The notes under the pieces are model-generated. The model ran no database searches and was not told the DNA's origin. It saw only the letters and a program-made list of their open reading frames with translations. From NCBI GenBank assembly GCA_020634435.1, contig JACKBS010000004.1:62001-126000 (forward strand): DNA of 64,000 nucleotides, written 5' to 3'. The position numbers and the translations under genes were made by a program. How positions within the stretch are numbered: position 1 is the first letter of the stretch; each line of letters starts with the position of its first letter. Source of the DNA: Ardenticatenaceae bacterium. Lineage in GTDB: Bacteria; Chloroflexota; Anaerolineae; Promineifilales; Promineifilaceae. Shown piece by piece: positions 1-7,813 of the stretch.

Positions 1-517
1 ATTGCAGCCGGTGGTGCGCGTAGCGAATGTCCAGCCCACTGGTGCGCCCGAGCGGCGTGATATGGTCCAGGGGTTTCGGTGGCAGCCGTTCGATGCCAAA
101 GTTGTGTCCCAGCAGCGCCAATGTCTCCCCAGCCTGCAACGTGAACAGCTCACCCTGGCGCAGCACCACACAGGTAATGCCACCTTCGCGCACGGTTTCT
201 TTGCTGGTGAGGTTGCGTTGCAACAGGGTCTGGTTGGCAGCCATGATGGCGCTGCGCAGGGCGGCGGTGAGGCTGCCACTGGCGGCGTAAAATTTGTGGC
301 TGATGAGGTCGAGCAAATCTTGGGCGAGAACGGCCGTTTCTTCTGGATTGCCGCTGAGGGTCAGGTGGGCAAACAGGAAATCGCGGTTGCGGCTGCGGTT
401 GGCTTTGTTCGGGGGCGGCTGGACGAGGATGCCGGGAACCGCGTTTGTCCCATCAACCGTTTGCATTACACCGTCAACGATGTAAAGTTGGCCTGTCACC
501 GCTTGCAGATCAGACAT
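1..517 (-). CDS. PPM-type phosphatase-like protein, 3' end outside window
   Basis: An uninterrupted minus-strand frame runs from an ATG at 517 to the window edge (172 codons, no stop), so only the N-terminal part is present. It begins MSDLQAVTGQLYIVDG and contains an ALRSAIMAANQTLLQRN helix followed by GGITCVVLRQGELFTLQAGE. A helix of this 'AN..L' type followed by a strand pair describing a read-out value and its storage resembles the middle of PP2C/PPM Ser/Thr phosphatase folds. I see none of the metal-binding Asp motifs in the visible part, so the assignment is tentative; the protein may be a non-catalytic PPM relative. The opposite-strand frame over the same bases is a shadow. Confidence 0.6.
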   Translation of the reverse strand, partial: MSDLQAVTGQLYIVDGVMQTVDGTNAVPGILVQPPPNKANRSRNRDFLFAHLTLSGNPEETAVLAQDLLDLISHKFYAASGSLTAALRSAIMAANQTLLQRNLTSKETVREGGITCVVLRQGELFTLQAGETLALLGHNFGIERLPPKPLDHITPLGRTSGLDIRYAHHRLQ

Positions 518-668
518 GGAAGTTAGGCATCCTCATGGTGAAAAATATCGACATAAGCATAGCACGACTGTTCGCAAGCGACCAGAAACCCTGAGGGGTT
601 CAGGTGAACGAAGATGGTCAAAATTACAGATAATACCTTTGTGGTTTGACGCTGGCTCAGGAGAATAC

Positions 669-1151
669 ATGATTGCACTCATTCCCTACCAAACCTTTGA
701 AATCAAGACGCGCCTAAACCCGGAAGCCGCGCGGCAGAAGCTGCAAGAAATTGTGGAACCGCGTAAGCTGATGCGTTTTGGCTTATCGCGCAATCACAAC
801 TTGTTTGAAGGCGAGATCGAAGGAGCGGCCTTCAAAATTTCGCGCATCATCCACTACCGCAACAGCTTTTTGCCCATCCTGGTGGGCCAAATTCAGGACG
901 ATCTGGATGCTTCCACGCTGCGCATTACGGCCCGGCCGCACTGGTTTATCATCCTGTTTTGGGCATTTTTTGCGTTTGCCGTAACTGCCGGTGGCCTCAT
1001 TGCAGGCGATCCTTCGGAGTTATGGGTCATTTTGCCCGTGTTCTTTTTCTTCTACGTTGTGCCCACGGCCGCTTTTAACTTTGAGCTGTACAAGTCACAA
1101 AAGGTGCTTAACGAGCAGTTTGCCACCGACAGCTATTCACTGCCGAACTGA
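669..1151 (+). CDS. hypothetical membrane protein, two TM segments
   Basis: 160 residues from an ATG preceded by AGGAGA; the longer frame from 516 lacks a ribosome site. The N-terminal ~95 residues are soluble (MIALIPYQTFEIKTRLNPEA, then basic and aromatic residues). Two hydrophobic segments follow near residues 98-119 (WFIILFWAFFAFAVTAGGL) and 125-143 (LWVILPVFFFFYVVPTAA), with a short polar tail. No catalytic motif is visible. It precedes the hydrolase at 1178 by 26 bases and is probably co-transcribed. I do not recognise a family. Confidence 0.75.
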   Translation: MIALIPYQTFEIKTRLNPEAARQKLQEIVEPRKLMRFGLSRNHNLFEGEIEGAAFKISRIIHYRNSFLPILVGQIQDDLDASTLRITARPHWFIILFWAFFAFAVTAGGLIAGDPSELWVILPVFFFFYVVPTAAFNFELYKSQKVLNEQFATDSYSLPN

Positions 1152-1177
1152 CCAAACCACCGGCAAAGGAAGTTGCG

Positions 1178-1963
1178 ATGCCCCACGTTACTGTGAATGA
1201 CATTTCGCTTTATTACGAGGAAGAAGGCCAGGGAGAACCGCTGCTGTTTTTGCATGGCTTGGGTAGTGACGGCCGTTCCTGGGAGTATCAGCGGGAATAT
1301 TTTGCTGAAGAGTTTCGGGTAATTGTGGTGGACGTGCGCGGACACGGCCGTTCCGCCAAGCCATCTGGTCCGTACAGCGTGCCTCAATTTGCCAGGGATG
1401 TGTTTGCCCTGCTGGATCAGCTGCACATCGATCAGTTTCATCTAGTTGGCCTCTCGATGGGCGGCATGATTGGCTGCCAGATGGCTGTGGATCAGCCAGA
1501 GCGATTCCTCAGCCTGACCATCGTCAACAGCGGGCCGGAACTCATTGCCCAAAACTGGCAGGAGCGTTGGCAAATTGTGCAGCGGCGGCTGGTGCTCCAC
1601 TTCATGTCCATGGAAAAAATCGGCGAATTTATCGGCGGGCGGCTCTTTCCCGAGCCAGAGCAGGCCGAATATCTGGCGATATTTGTCCAGCAAATGCGCG
1701 AAAATGATCCCAAAGCGTACCGGGCGGCCACCAATGCTCTCATCGGCTGGAGCGTGCGGGCGCAGCTCAACCGCATCCAATGTCCAGTGCTGGTCATCAG
1801 TGGGGACATGGATTACACGCCTGTATCCAACAAGGAAGCGTACGTGCAGGAGATGCCTACGGCGCAGTTGCTGGTGATCGAGAACTCGCGCCACGCCACG
1901 CCGATTGACCAACCTGAGGCGTTTAATACGGCCGTTCTCCAGTTCCTCCACACGGTTGGCTAA
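1178..1963 (+). CDS. alpha/beta-fold hydrolase
   Basis: 261 residues, the usual size for a single-domain alpha/beta hydrolase. Visible landmarks are the oxyanion-hole strand LLFLHGLGSDGRSW near residue 22, the strand-loop VDVRGHGRS near 52, the nucleophile elbow GLSMGG near 91-96, an acid on the strand VISGDMDYTPV, and the C-terminal catalytic histidine in ENSRHATPIDQPE. The start has AAAGGAAG seven bases upstream. Relatives include carboxylesterases and 3-oxoadipate enol-lactonases; the sequence does not fix the substrate. Likely an operon partner of the upstream membrane protein. Confidence 0.85.
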   Translation: MPHVTVNDISLYYEEEGQGEPLLFLHGLGSDGRSWEYQREYFAEEFRVIVVDVRGHGRSAKPSGPYSVPQFARDVFALLDQLHIDQFHLVGLSMGGMIGCQMAVDQPERFLSLTIVNSGPELIAQNWQERWQIVQRRLVLHFMSMEKIGEFIGGRLFPEPEQAEYLAIFVQQMRENDPKAYRAATNALIGWSVRAQLNRIQCPVLVISGDMDYTPVSNKEAYVQEMPTAQLLVIENSRHATPIDQPEAFNTAVLQFLHTVG

Positions 1964-1970
1964 AGTTGGG

Positions 1971-1976
1971 TATAAT
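1971..1976 (+). promoter_or_regulatory. -10 element TATAAT
   Basis: TATAAT lies just after the hydrolase stop and about 95 bases before the dehydrogenase-like gene at 2071. No convincing -35 hexamer is seen. It is one of several perfect TATAAT hexamers upstream of genes in this window. Confidence 0.4.
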
Positions 1977-1990
1977 TCGGCACCCATTTT

Positions 1991-2049
1991 ACCGCAGAGA
2001 GCGCAGAGCTTCTTTCTAAAACTCCGTGACCTCAGCGCCCTCCGCGGTG
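1991..2049. repeat. intergenic inverted repeat, 'CGCAGAG' family
   Basis: Left arm of iterated CGCAGAG phrases and right arm close to its reverse complement (CTCAGCGCCC, CTCCGCGG). Related elements lie at 12614-12697 and 23036-23110. It sits in the 5' leader of the downstream gene. Confidence 0.6.
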
Positions 2050-2070
2050 AGTAAATTTGAAAAGGTTTTT

Positions 2071-2829
2071 ATGAAAGTAGTCATCGCTGGGGAATCTCCC
2101 TTTGTGGAACAGATGGGCCACCTGTGCACGCAGGCGGGGCATGATACCATCATTTATCTGGTGGAAGATTTCAACTCGGCGCTGCACAGTGGCTATGCCA
2201 TGCCCGATGCAGCCGGGGCCGACGTGGCCATCGAGCTGCACAATGAATCGGCCGCGGCCAAAGAGGAACTGTTGGTGGCCCTGGGCGCTTTTATTCCCCC
2301 CGACGCCCTGCTGCTGACTTCCGCTCTGGCCACCAGCACCACCCAGGCAGCATCATGGGTACCCAAGCCGGGCCGGGTGGTGGGATTTGGCATTGTGCCA
2401 CCTATGCGCAAGGAAGGCGGCATGATCGAGCTGGCCGCCGGGCTGCAAACGGCCGAATCCAGCCTGGAGCAAGCGCATAAATTTGTCGAAGGGTTGGGGT
2501 ATGAAACGGCCGTTGTTGGGGATGGTCCTGGTCTGGTACGAGCACGCACTCTTTGCTGCCTTATTAATGAGGCGGCTAGCGCTCTACTGGAAGGTGTTGC
2601 CACCCCTGCCGACATTGACCAGGCGATGAAGCTGGGCACCAACTATCCGTACGGCCCACTGGAATGGGGCGATTACCTCGGCCTGGACACCGTGTTGGGT
2701 GTGATGAACGGCCTGTTTACTGAATGGGGTGAGGACCGCTACCGCCCCTCGCCCTTACTCAAAAGAATGGTACTGGCGGGTAGATACGGCCGTAAATCTG
2801 GCGAAGGCTTTTTTAAATATGGCGATTAG
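2071..2829 (+). CDS. 3-hydroxyacyl-CoA dehydrogenase family protein
   Basis: 252 residues using the ATG at 2071 (AAAGG upstream); the longer frame from 2026 runs through a repeat and is less likely. The C-terminal ~95 residues match the 3HCDH helical domain: GPGLVRARTLCCLINEAA, a YPYGPLEWGDYLGLD segment, and the end GRYGRKSGEGFFKYGD. The N-terminal Rossmann part begins MKVVIAGESPFVEQMG; the usual GxGxMG NAD loop is degenerate (GESPFVEQMG), and the His of the SSTS..H catalytic segment is not obvious. It could be an active divergent 3-hydroxybutyryl-CoA dehydrogenase or a non-catalytic relative. The stop codon falls in the following repeat. Confidence 0.8.
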   Translation: MKVVIAGESPFVEQMGHLCTQAGHDTIIYLVEDFNSALHSGYAMPDAAGADVAIELHNESAAAKEELLVALGAFIPPDALLLTSALATSTTQAASWVPKPGRVVGFGIVPPMRKEGGMIELAAGLQTAESSLEQAHKFVEGLGYETAVVGDGPGLVRARTLCCLINEAASALLEGVATPADIDQAMKLGTNYPYGPLEWGDYLGLDTVLGVMNGLFTEWGEDRYRPSPLLKRMVLAGRYGRKSGEGFFKYGD

Positions 2830-2885
2830 AGATTGGTGATTGATTCACTAGACTTCAATCTCTAATCTTCAATCTCCAATCTCTT
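2824..2885. repeat. intergenic inverted repeat, 'GAGATTGG' family
   Basis: GATTAGAGATTGGTGATTG followed by TCAATCTCTAATC and CAATCTCCAATCTC. The same family occurs at 4279-4347, before leuS. The TAG stop of the upstream gene lies within its first bases. Confidence 0.7.
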
Positions 2886-2894
2886 GTTAACCGC

Positions 2895-3146
2895 ATGGCT
2901 ATCAAATTTTGCCACATCTGCAACAAAGAAGATCGCTACGGCCACGGCCAAACTAGTGCTAGCGCCCTGGCCAATGGCATCGTCTGCCCGGTTTGCTTCC
3001 AGCCTACCTGTGCCAACCACTTGGGCACCGTTCGCTGGCGCTGGCGCAGTAGCGGCGAGGTTGACTCTGCTCAGGTGTGCAAAGAATGCATCCGCAGCTA
3101 CAAACACCGCGATTGGGACCGCTACAGCCGCGATTGGATTAGTTGA
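2895..3146 (+). CDS. small zinc-binding protein
   Basis: 83 residues. Cysteines and histidines pair as CHIC (residues 6-9), CPVC followed by CANH in the middle, and CKEC near residue 63, an arrangement suiting two structural zinc sites (treble-clef or LIM-like). The C-terminus is rich in Arg, Trp and Tyr. It begins 66 bases after the dehydrogenase-like gene, on the far side of a repeat. No enzymatic motif is visible; a nucleic-acid or protein-binding role is only a guess. Confidence 0.7.
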   Translation: MAIKFCHICNKEDRYGHGQTSASALANGIVCPVCFQPTCANHLGTVRWRWRSSGEVDSAQVCKECIRSYKHRDWDRYSRDWIS

Positions 3147-3154
3147 TCGAAGAT

Positions 3155-3225
3155 GTGTCATACCCGCGAATGCGGGTATCCACTGCCCTTCAAAATATGG
3201 ATGCCCGCCTGCGCGGGCATGACAC
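3155..3225. repeat. palindromic repeat, 'CCCGCG..GCGGG' family
   Basis: Two short hairpins (TACCCGCGAATGCGGGTA and ATGCCCGCCTGCGCGGGCAT) within an outer inverted repeat GTGTCAT/ATGACAC. It lies between convergent genes and could terminate both. A second copy with compensating changes is at 13222-13285. Confidence 0.75.
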
Positions 3226-3239
3226 GTTAAGTTGATTGG

Positions 3240-3515
3240 TTAATTCTGGGGATACGGCTCCACATCGGGGCCAATGAGTTCTTGAAACAGCTCCAGCACC
3301 TCGCCCGGCTCAGCGTGACGCCCTAACTGCTTCTTCGAGTAAAGAACCTCATCGTTCACTTTAAATTCAAAAGCACCCTTGCTGCCGGTAATGAACGTAA
3401 ATGTCTCAATGATATGCTGATAGTTGCTCAGAATATCTTCCGCCACACGGACGGCTCGTTTGCTGTAGTTTCAGGGCACGCAGTATTCAAGCGTAATCGT
3501 GTATTTTTCTGCCAT
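3240..3515 (-). CDS. SelW-like Rdx-family selenoprotein (in-frame UGA = Sec15)
   Basis: Read with UGA at 3473-3471 as selenocysteine this is a complete 91-residue Rdx/SelW-type thioredoxin-fold protein. ATG at 3515 follows a strong GGAGG, the N-terminus reads MAEKYTITLEYCVP-Sec-NYSKRAV, and the remainder has the family pattern FEFKVNDEVLYSKKQLGRHAEPGEVLELF. The family redox motif is CxxC in cysteine homologues (YCVPCNY) and CxxU in selenoproteins, so the UGA lies exactly at the second redox position. After the UGA, GCC and GGC can pair around an eight-base loop starting with G about 18 bases downstream, roughly where a bacterial SECIS loop sits, though the stem is short. Ordinary gene callers would report only a truncated 68-residue frame. 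Confidence 0.85.
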
Positions 3516-3632
3516 GTTGGTACCTCCATAGGTAAAGTGCGCCATAGCTTTGCCAGAATTTAGGCGTGACTTGAGCAAAACAAACGGCGCAAATCGGGTT
3601 GATTTTGCCAAGTATAAAGGGGCGAGGGAGGC

Positions 3633-3661
3633 TTGACAACAACCCTCAGGTGGGCTACGAT
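3633..3661 (+). promoter_or_regulatory. sigma-70-type promoter of tRNA-Ala(CGC)
   Basis: TTGACA at 3633-3638, a 17-base spacer, then TACGAT at 3656-3661. Transcription would start about seven bases before the tRNA. Confidence 0.75.
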
Positions 3662-3674
3662 CCCGTTCGCTCCC

Positions 3675-3747
<73 letters not shown>

Positions 3748-3811
3748 CTGCAAACGTAAACAAGTTCTTTACAATTTAACATTTAAAAGCTGTGAACAGG
3801 AGTAGTAGGGA

Positions 3812-4016
3812 ACAGTAATCGGTGGTCGGTAAACGGTTATCGGTTGGAAGGTAGAGAGTTGTGCCAATGGCTGAAAGCACGACAAAAATGTCCTGAACTC
3901 GCCTGGGAGCTGCGCTGGGGAAATGGTGGTCGGTTATCCGTTATCCGTAATCGGTTTATGATTCTACTGATTACCGGATACGGATTACCGTTTACCAAAA
4001 TACTCGGTGACGGGTT
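3812..4016. repeat. 'CGGTAATCGG' repeat cluster between the tRNAs
   Basis: Iterated phrases such as GGTGGTCGGTAAACGGTTATCGG, GGTTATCCGTTATCCGTAATCGG and the reverse complement ATTACCGGATACGGATTACCG. This family recurs at 9548-9640 and 45570-45646. The rest of 3748-4062 holds no gene I would defend. Confidence 0.7.
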
Positions 4017-4062
4017 GCGCTCGTTACGCGCCAGAGTGGATGGTTATGACGATTGAATATTT

Positions 4063-4091
4063 TTGCACAAAGTGTGCAACTGGAATAAAAT
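4063..4091 (+). promoter_or_regulatory. promoter of tRNA-Ala(GGC) and possibly leuS
   Basis: TTGCAC at 4063-4068, 17-base spacer, TAAAAT at 4086-4091. The -35 lies in a small inverted repeat (TTGCAC, five bases, GTGCAA). As no other promoter is evident before leuS, this one may drive both the tRNA and, past the T-box terminator, leuS. Confidence 0.6.
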
Positions 4092-4119
4092 AGAAAGTCG
4101 TCATTTGTGAAATTGACAT

Positions 4120-4192
<73 letters not shown>

Positions 4193-4208
4193 CAAGAAAA
4201 TCATCAAA

Positions 4209-4264
4209 CAGAGTGGTACCGCGGAAGCCCCTTTCGTCTCTGAATAGACGAGTGGGGCTTTTTG
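4209..4264 (+). promoter_or_regulatory. T-box antiterminator/terminator module without Stem I
   Basis: GAGTGGTACCGCGG at 4211-4224 matches the conserved T-box sequence; its TGGT would pair with ACCA, the 3' end of an uncharged tRNA with discriminator A. It is followed by the characteristic TTTCGTCT...AGACGA terminator: AAGCCCC (4225-4231) pairs with GGGGCTT (4254-4260), CGTCT with AGACG, then TTTTGTTT. CAGAG (4209-4213) can instead pair with CTCTG (4238-4242), a mutually exclusive antiterminator. No specifier stem lies upstream: a complete tRNA-Ala gene ends at 4192. The next gene is leuS. Confidence 0.85.
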
Positions 4265-4278
4265 TTTGGCAAAATGGG

Positions 4279-4347
4279 GAGATTAGAGACTGGAGATTGG
4301 AGATTATCTTCACGAATAGTCTCCAATCTCTAATCTCCAATCTCTAA
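4279..4347. repeat. 'GAGATTGG' inverted repeat in the leuS leader
   Basis: GAGATTAGAGACTGGAGATTGG then CTCCAATCTCTAATCTCCAATC. It is the second copy of the family at 2824-2885 and could form a long hairpin just before the leuS ribosome site. Confidence 0.7.
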
Positions 4348-4361
4348 AAAACAGGAGAAAT

Positions 4362-6812
4362 ATGATGGGTGAAAAATACAATCCCAACCAAGTTGAAGCC
4401 AAGTGGCAGGAAAAGTGGAAAGAAACCGGACTGTACCGGCAGGAAATTGATAAAAGTCGGCCAAAGCATTATGCGCTGACGATGCTGCCGTATCCGTCTG
4501 GGGATTTGCACATTGGGCATTGGTACGCCATGACGCCATCTGATGCGCGGGCGCGCTTTATGCGCATGAAGGGGTACAACGTGCTCTTCCCGATGGGCTT
4601 CGACGCGTTTGGGCTGCCAGCCGAAAATGCGGCCATCAAAAACAATGTTCATCCCTCCAAATGGACGTTTGCGAATATTGAGCGGATGCGGGGCCAGCTG
4701 CGCAGCATGGGCGCAATGTTCGATTGGGAGCGTGAAGCCGTCTCCGCCGATCCGGAATATTACCGCTGGACGCAGTGGTTCTTTAAGAAGCTGATGGAGC
4801 TGAATCTGGCTTACCGCAAAATGTCGGCAGTGGATTTTTGCCCGAATTGCAACACCACTCTGGCTCGTGAGCAGGTTTGGGGCGACGATCGTCACTGCGA
4901 GCGGTGCGGCACACCTGTCATCAAGAAAGATTTGGAGCAATGGTTCTTCAAGACGACGGATTACGCGGACGAACTGCTGGATTTCAGCGGCATTGAGTGG
5001 CCGGAGCGGGTGAAGGTGATGCAGACGAACTGGATCGGCCGTTCCACTGGCGCTGATGTCACGTTCAAAACGGAGCAGGGCGATCCGATTGAGATTTTCA
5101 CGACGCGGCCGGATACGCTGTGGGGGGCCACCTTCATGGTGCTGGCCCCAGAGCATCCGCTGGTGGGCAAAATCACGACGGATGAGCAGTTGTCTGCCGT
5201 GACGGCGTATCGTGAGCAGGCGCAGAAGTTGACGGATATTGACCGAGAAACGGCCGATCGCGAAAAAACAGGTGTGTTCACCGGGGCATATGCCATCAAT
5301 CCGGTCAACGGGGCACGCATTCCCATCTGGATTGCTGATTATGTGCTGATGAGTTACGGCTCTGGGGCGATCATGGCTGTGCCCGCCCACGACGAGCGCG
5401 ACTTTGCCTTTGCCACCAAGTTTGGCCTGGAAATCATTGAAGTGATTCGGATGCCGGGGCGTGAGGACAGCGATGGTCCGCTGGAAGAGGCTTACGTTTC
5501 CAAATATGAAGGGCAGCTGGTGAATTCTGGCGAGTTTACGGGTACGGCCGTTTCCGAAGCCATTGGCCAGGTGACGGCGTGGCTGGAAGAAAAAGGCATC
5601 GGCAAGGAAGCGGTGAACTATCGGCTGCGCGACTGGCTGATCAGCCGCCAGCGGTATTGGGGTGCGCCGATTCCAGTGGTCTACTGCCCAGAGCATGGCG
5701 CGGTGGCCGTGCCGGATGAGGATTTGCCGGTGATGCTGCCGACCGATGTGGAGTTTATGCCCACGGGTGAAAGTCCGCTGAAAATGCACGACGGCTTTTT
5801 GCATACGACTTGCCCCACCTGCGGCAAGCCATCGCTGCGGGAAACCGACACGATGGACACCTTTATGTGCTCCAGCTGGTACCAGTACCGCTACCTGAGC
5901 CCGCATGACAGCGAGCATCCGTTTGACCCGGAAGAAGGGGCGTATTGGCTGCCCGTGGATCAGTACACGGGCGGTATTGAGCACGCCACAATGCATCTGA
6001 TTTACACGCGCTTTTTCACCAAGGCGATGCGCGAAATGGGGCTGGTAGACTTCCCCGAGCCGATGCTGAGCCTGTACAACCAGGGCATGGTGCTGGGCGA
6101 GGACGGTGAGAAGATGTCCAAATCGCGCGGCAACGTGGTGGCCCCGGATGCGCTGGTGGAAAAGTATGGCGCTGACACGGTGCGCACCTACCTGATGTTC
6201 TTTGCCAAGTGGGACCAGGGCGGGCCGTGGAATTATGACGGCATCAAAGGTCCGCAGCGCTTGTTGAATGACGTGTGGGAAATCGGCACGAACGATTACG
6301 CACCAAATCAGGTGGATGAGGATGCCAATCGGGCCCTGCGGCGTAAAACGCACCAGGTGATCCGCAAGGTGACGCAGGATTTGGAAAGCTTTTCGTTTAA
6401 TACGGCCGTTGCCGCCATCATGGAACTGCGCAACAGCATCAACGACGCCCAAAAAGCGAAAAACGTGAGCGTGGACGTCTGGAATGAAGCGATTGACAGC
6501 CTGCTGCTGGTGCTGGCTCCGATTGCGCCGCACATCACCGAGGAGCTGTGGGCGCAGCGCGGGCATGGTTATAGCGTACACCAACAGCTGTGGCTGCAGT
6601 GGGATGCTGAAGCCGCCAAAGAGGAAAGCATCACGCTGGTGGTGCAGATCAACGGCAAGGTGCGTGACAAAATTGACGTGGATGCCAGTCAGGATGACGA
6701 GGCGCTCAAGGCCATTGCCCTGGCCTCAGACAAGGTGCAGGGTTGGTTGGAAGGCAAACCGCCGCGCCAGGTGATTGTGGTGAAGGGTCGGTTGGTGAAT
6801 ATTGTGAAGTAA
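4362..6812 (+). CDS. leuS: leucyl-tRNA synthetase
   Basis: 816 residues, full bacterial LeuRS length. It charges tRNA-Leu. Class I signatures are present: HIGH at residues 50-53 (SGDLHIGHWYAM) and KMSKS near 584. The CP1 editing insertion is present with T-rich and GTDR-like segments (IEIFTTRPDTLWGATF, then YGSGAIMAVPAHDERDFAFA). Zinc-binding cysteine pairs occur at CPNCNTTLAREQVWGD and in the CPTC segment. The anticodon-binding domain and the C-terminal VQINGKVRDKI domain complete it. ATG at 4362 follows CAGGAG; ATG at 4365 is an equivalent start. Expression is probably gated by the T-box terminator upstream. Confidence 0.97.
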   Translation: MMGEKYNPNQVEAKWQEKWKETGLYRQEIDKSRPKHYALTMLPYPSGDLHIGHWYAMTPSDARARFMRMKGYNVLFPMGFDAFGLPAENAAIKNNVHPSKWTFANIERMRGQLRSMGAMFDWEREAVSADPEYYRWTQWFFKKLMELNLAYRKMSAVDFCPNCNTTLAREQVWGDDRHCERCGTPVIKKDLEQWFFKTTDYADELLDFSGIEWPERVKVMQTNWIGRSTGADVTFKTEQGDPIEIFTTRPDTLWGATFMVLAPEHPLVGKITTDEQLSAVTAYREQAQKLTDIDRETADREKTGVFTGAYAINPVNGARIPIWIADYVLMSYGSGAIMAVPAHDERDFAFATKFGLEIIEVIRMPGREDSDGPLEEAYVSKYEGQLVNSGEFTGTAVSEAIGQVTAWLEEKGIGKEAVNYRLRDWLISRQRYWGAPIPVVYCPEHGAVAVPDEDLPVMLPTDVEFMPTGESPLKMHDGFLHTTCPTCGKPSLRETDTMDTFMCSSWYQYRYLSPHDSEHPFDPEEGAYWLPVDQYTGGIEHATMHLIYTRFFTKAMREMGLVDFPEPMLSLYNQGMVLGEDGEKMSKSRGNVVAPDALVEKYGADTVRTYLMFFAKWDQGGPWNYDGIKGPQRLLNDVWEIGTNDYAPNQVDEDANRALRRKTHQVIRKVTQDLESFSFNTAVAAIMELRNSINDAQKAKNVSVDVWNEAIDSLLLVLAPIAPHITEELWAQRGHGYSVHQQLWLQWDAEAAKEESITLVVQINGKVRDKIDVDASQDDEALKAIALASDKVQGWLEGKPPRQVIVVKGRLVNIVK

Positions 6813-6841
6813 GTGGGTAATTTGGTAATTGAGTAATTGAG

Positions 6842-6876
6842 ACGGCCGTTTCTTGTGTGGGAAACGGCCGTTTTTC
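6842..6876 (+). terminator. leuS terminator built from two ACGGCCGT copies
   Basis: Perfect 11-bp stem ACGGCCGTTTC/GAAACGGCCGT around an eight-base loop, followed by TTTTCT. Both arms are copies of the window-wide ACGGCCGT motif. Confidence 0.75.
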
Positions 6877-6879
6877 TAT

Positions 6880-7221
6880 TTACCGCGGCTTCAAGGTCAC
6901 GCGCCAACTTACCAGGAAGAGCACGCTAACGATGATAAGTGGGATGGGGATGATGAGCCATTGGGCGTCGGTGAGGTAGATGTAGTACAGAGCCAGCGCT
7001 AGGAACAGGGCCGCGCCGACGCGCTCCCAGCGCCAGGCAATCAGAAGCACGGCAACAATGATGAAGGTGGGGATGAGGTGCATAAACAGCGCCACCAGCG
7101 TCTCCCAAAAGCTGTATCCTTCGCCAAAAACGTCCAGAGCAAAAATGCTGATGAACAAGGCAAAGGCAATGCTCAGCACCCTGGGTAGCCAGTAGAGCAG
7201 TTGTTTTGTGTTTGTGTTCAT
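6880..7221 (-). CDS. small integral membrane protein
   Basis: 113 residues with about four hydrophobic segments (LSIAFALFISIFALDVF; FMHLIPTFIIVAVLLIAW; RVGAALFLALALYYIY; WLIIPIPLIIVSVLFLVSW) and a basic end. Its ATG overlaps the stop of the nitroreductase-family gene by four bases (ATGA), indicating translational coupling. It resembles the membrane protein encoded at 7814-8197, including an 'IAWRWE..G' segment matching LGWRWETFGG, so the two are probably distant paralogues. Function unknown. Confidence 0.85.
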   Translation of the reverse strand: MNTNTKQLLYWLPRVLSIAFALFISIFALDVFGEGYSFWETLVALFMHLIPTFIIVAVLLIAWRWERVGAALFLALALYYIYLTDAQWLIIPIPLIIVSVLFLVSWRVTLKPR

Positions 7222-7811
7222 ATTTCGTCCTCCTCAGCGTACAAACGCTTGAACCAGACAATTCCCAGCAAAAAACCAAGCAGTGCGGGCCACACCCACA
7301 GCAAATCGGCCCCGCCCTCGGCAGCTTCCCGCTGTGTGAAGCGGATGAGCCGGTAGCTTTTCGTCGCCGCCGCCAGTTCCGCATCGGACATGGTTTTGGG
7401 GTGCACACCAACGGTGGGTGCGGCAAAGCCACTGTTGATGAGCACCTGGCGCAAGATGGGCAGCGCGTTGGGCTGGTCGGTAACATCCTGGGCGTGGGCA
7501 TGGAAACGGCCGTTTGGCAGCCAAATCTCTACGTCTGGATGGGCCAGCAAATTGCGGTACCAATGAGACACCGCGCCAAAACCCGCCGTGCAATAAATCT
7601 CGCCATCCACCGCCGCATAATTTACCGGCGTCTGGCGCACCTGGCCAGTTTTGCGGCCAATGTGCTGGATCACCATGATCCGCCCGCCACCCTCTGGCCA
7701 GATGTTGATGAAGCGGCCCAATCCCAGCCGCCACATCAGCAGCATAAAGCGATTAAAGCGGCGGAACAGTTGCCGCATGTTTTGTTCGGTCTGGGGTGAA
7801 AGAGCGGTCAT
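7218..7811 (-). CDS. F420-dependent nitroreductase/quinone reductase family protein (Ddn-like)
   Basis: 197 residues from an ATG at 7811. The core matches the deazaflavin-dependent nitroreductase split-barrel family: a helix FNRFMLLMWRLGLGRFI, a strand-turn VIQHIGRKTGQVRQTPVNY, then GEIYCTAGFGAVSHWYRNLLAHPDVEIWLPNGRF. These proteins use reduced F420 to reduce quinones or nitro compounds. A C-terminal hydrophobic segment (LLWVWPALLGFLLGIVWFK) suggests membrane anchoring, unlike the shortest family members. It sits between two small membrane-protein genes, three bases after one and overlapping the other, forming one operon. npdG and cofE further along supply F420 chemistry. Confidence 0.85.
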   Translation of the reverse strand: MTALSPQTEQNMRQLFRRFNRFMLLMWRLGLGRFINIWPEGGGRIMVIQHIGRKTGQVRQTPVNYAAVDGEIYCTAGFGAVSHWYRNLLAHPDVEIWLPNGRFHAHAQDVTDQPNALPILRQVLINSGFAAPTVGVHPKTMSDAELAAATKSYRLIRFTQREAAEGGADLLWVWPALLGFLLGIVWFKRLYAEEDEI

Positions 7812-7813
7812 CG

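Noticed and set aside
2..526. Plus-strand frame of 174 codons at the window start
   Set aside because: It is antisense to a coherent minus-strand gene with better protein character; the opposite frame is a shadow.
3844..4056. 70-codon frame between the tRNAs
   Set aside because: Runs through intergenic repeat DNA without a ribosome site or recognisable protein features.
4344..6584. A 746-codon frame opposite leuS
   Set aside because: Arg/His-rich, antisense to an unmistakable leuS; a high-GC shadow.
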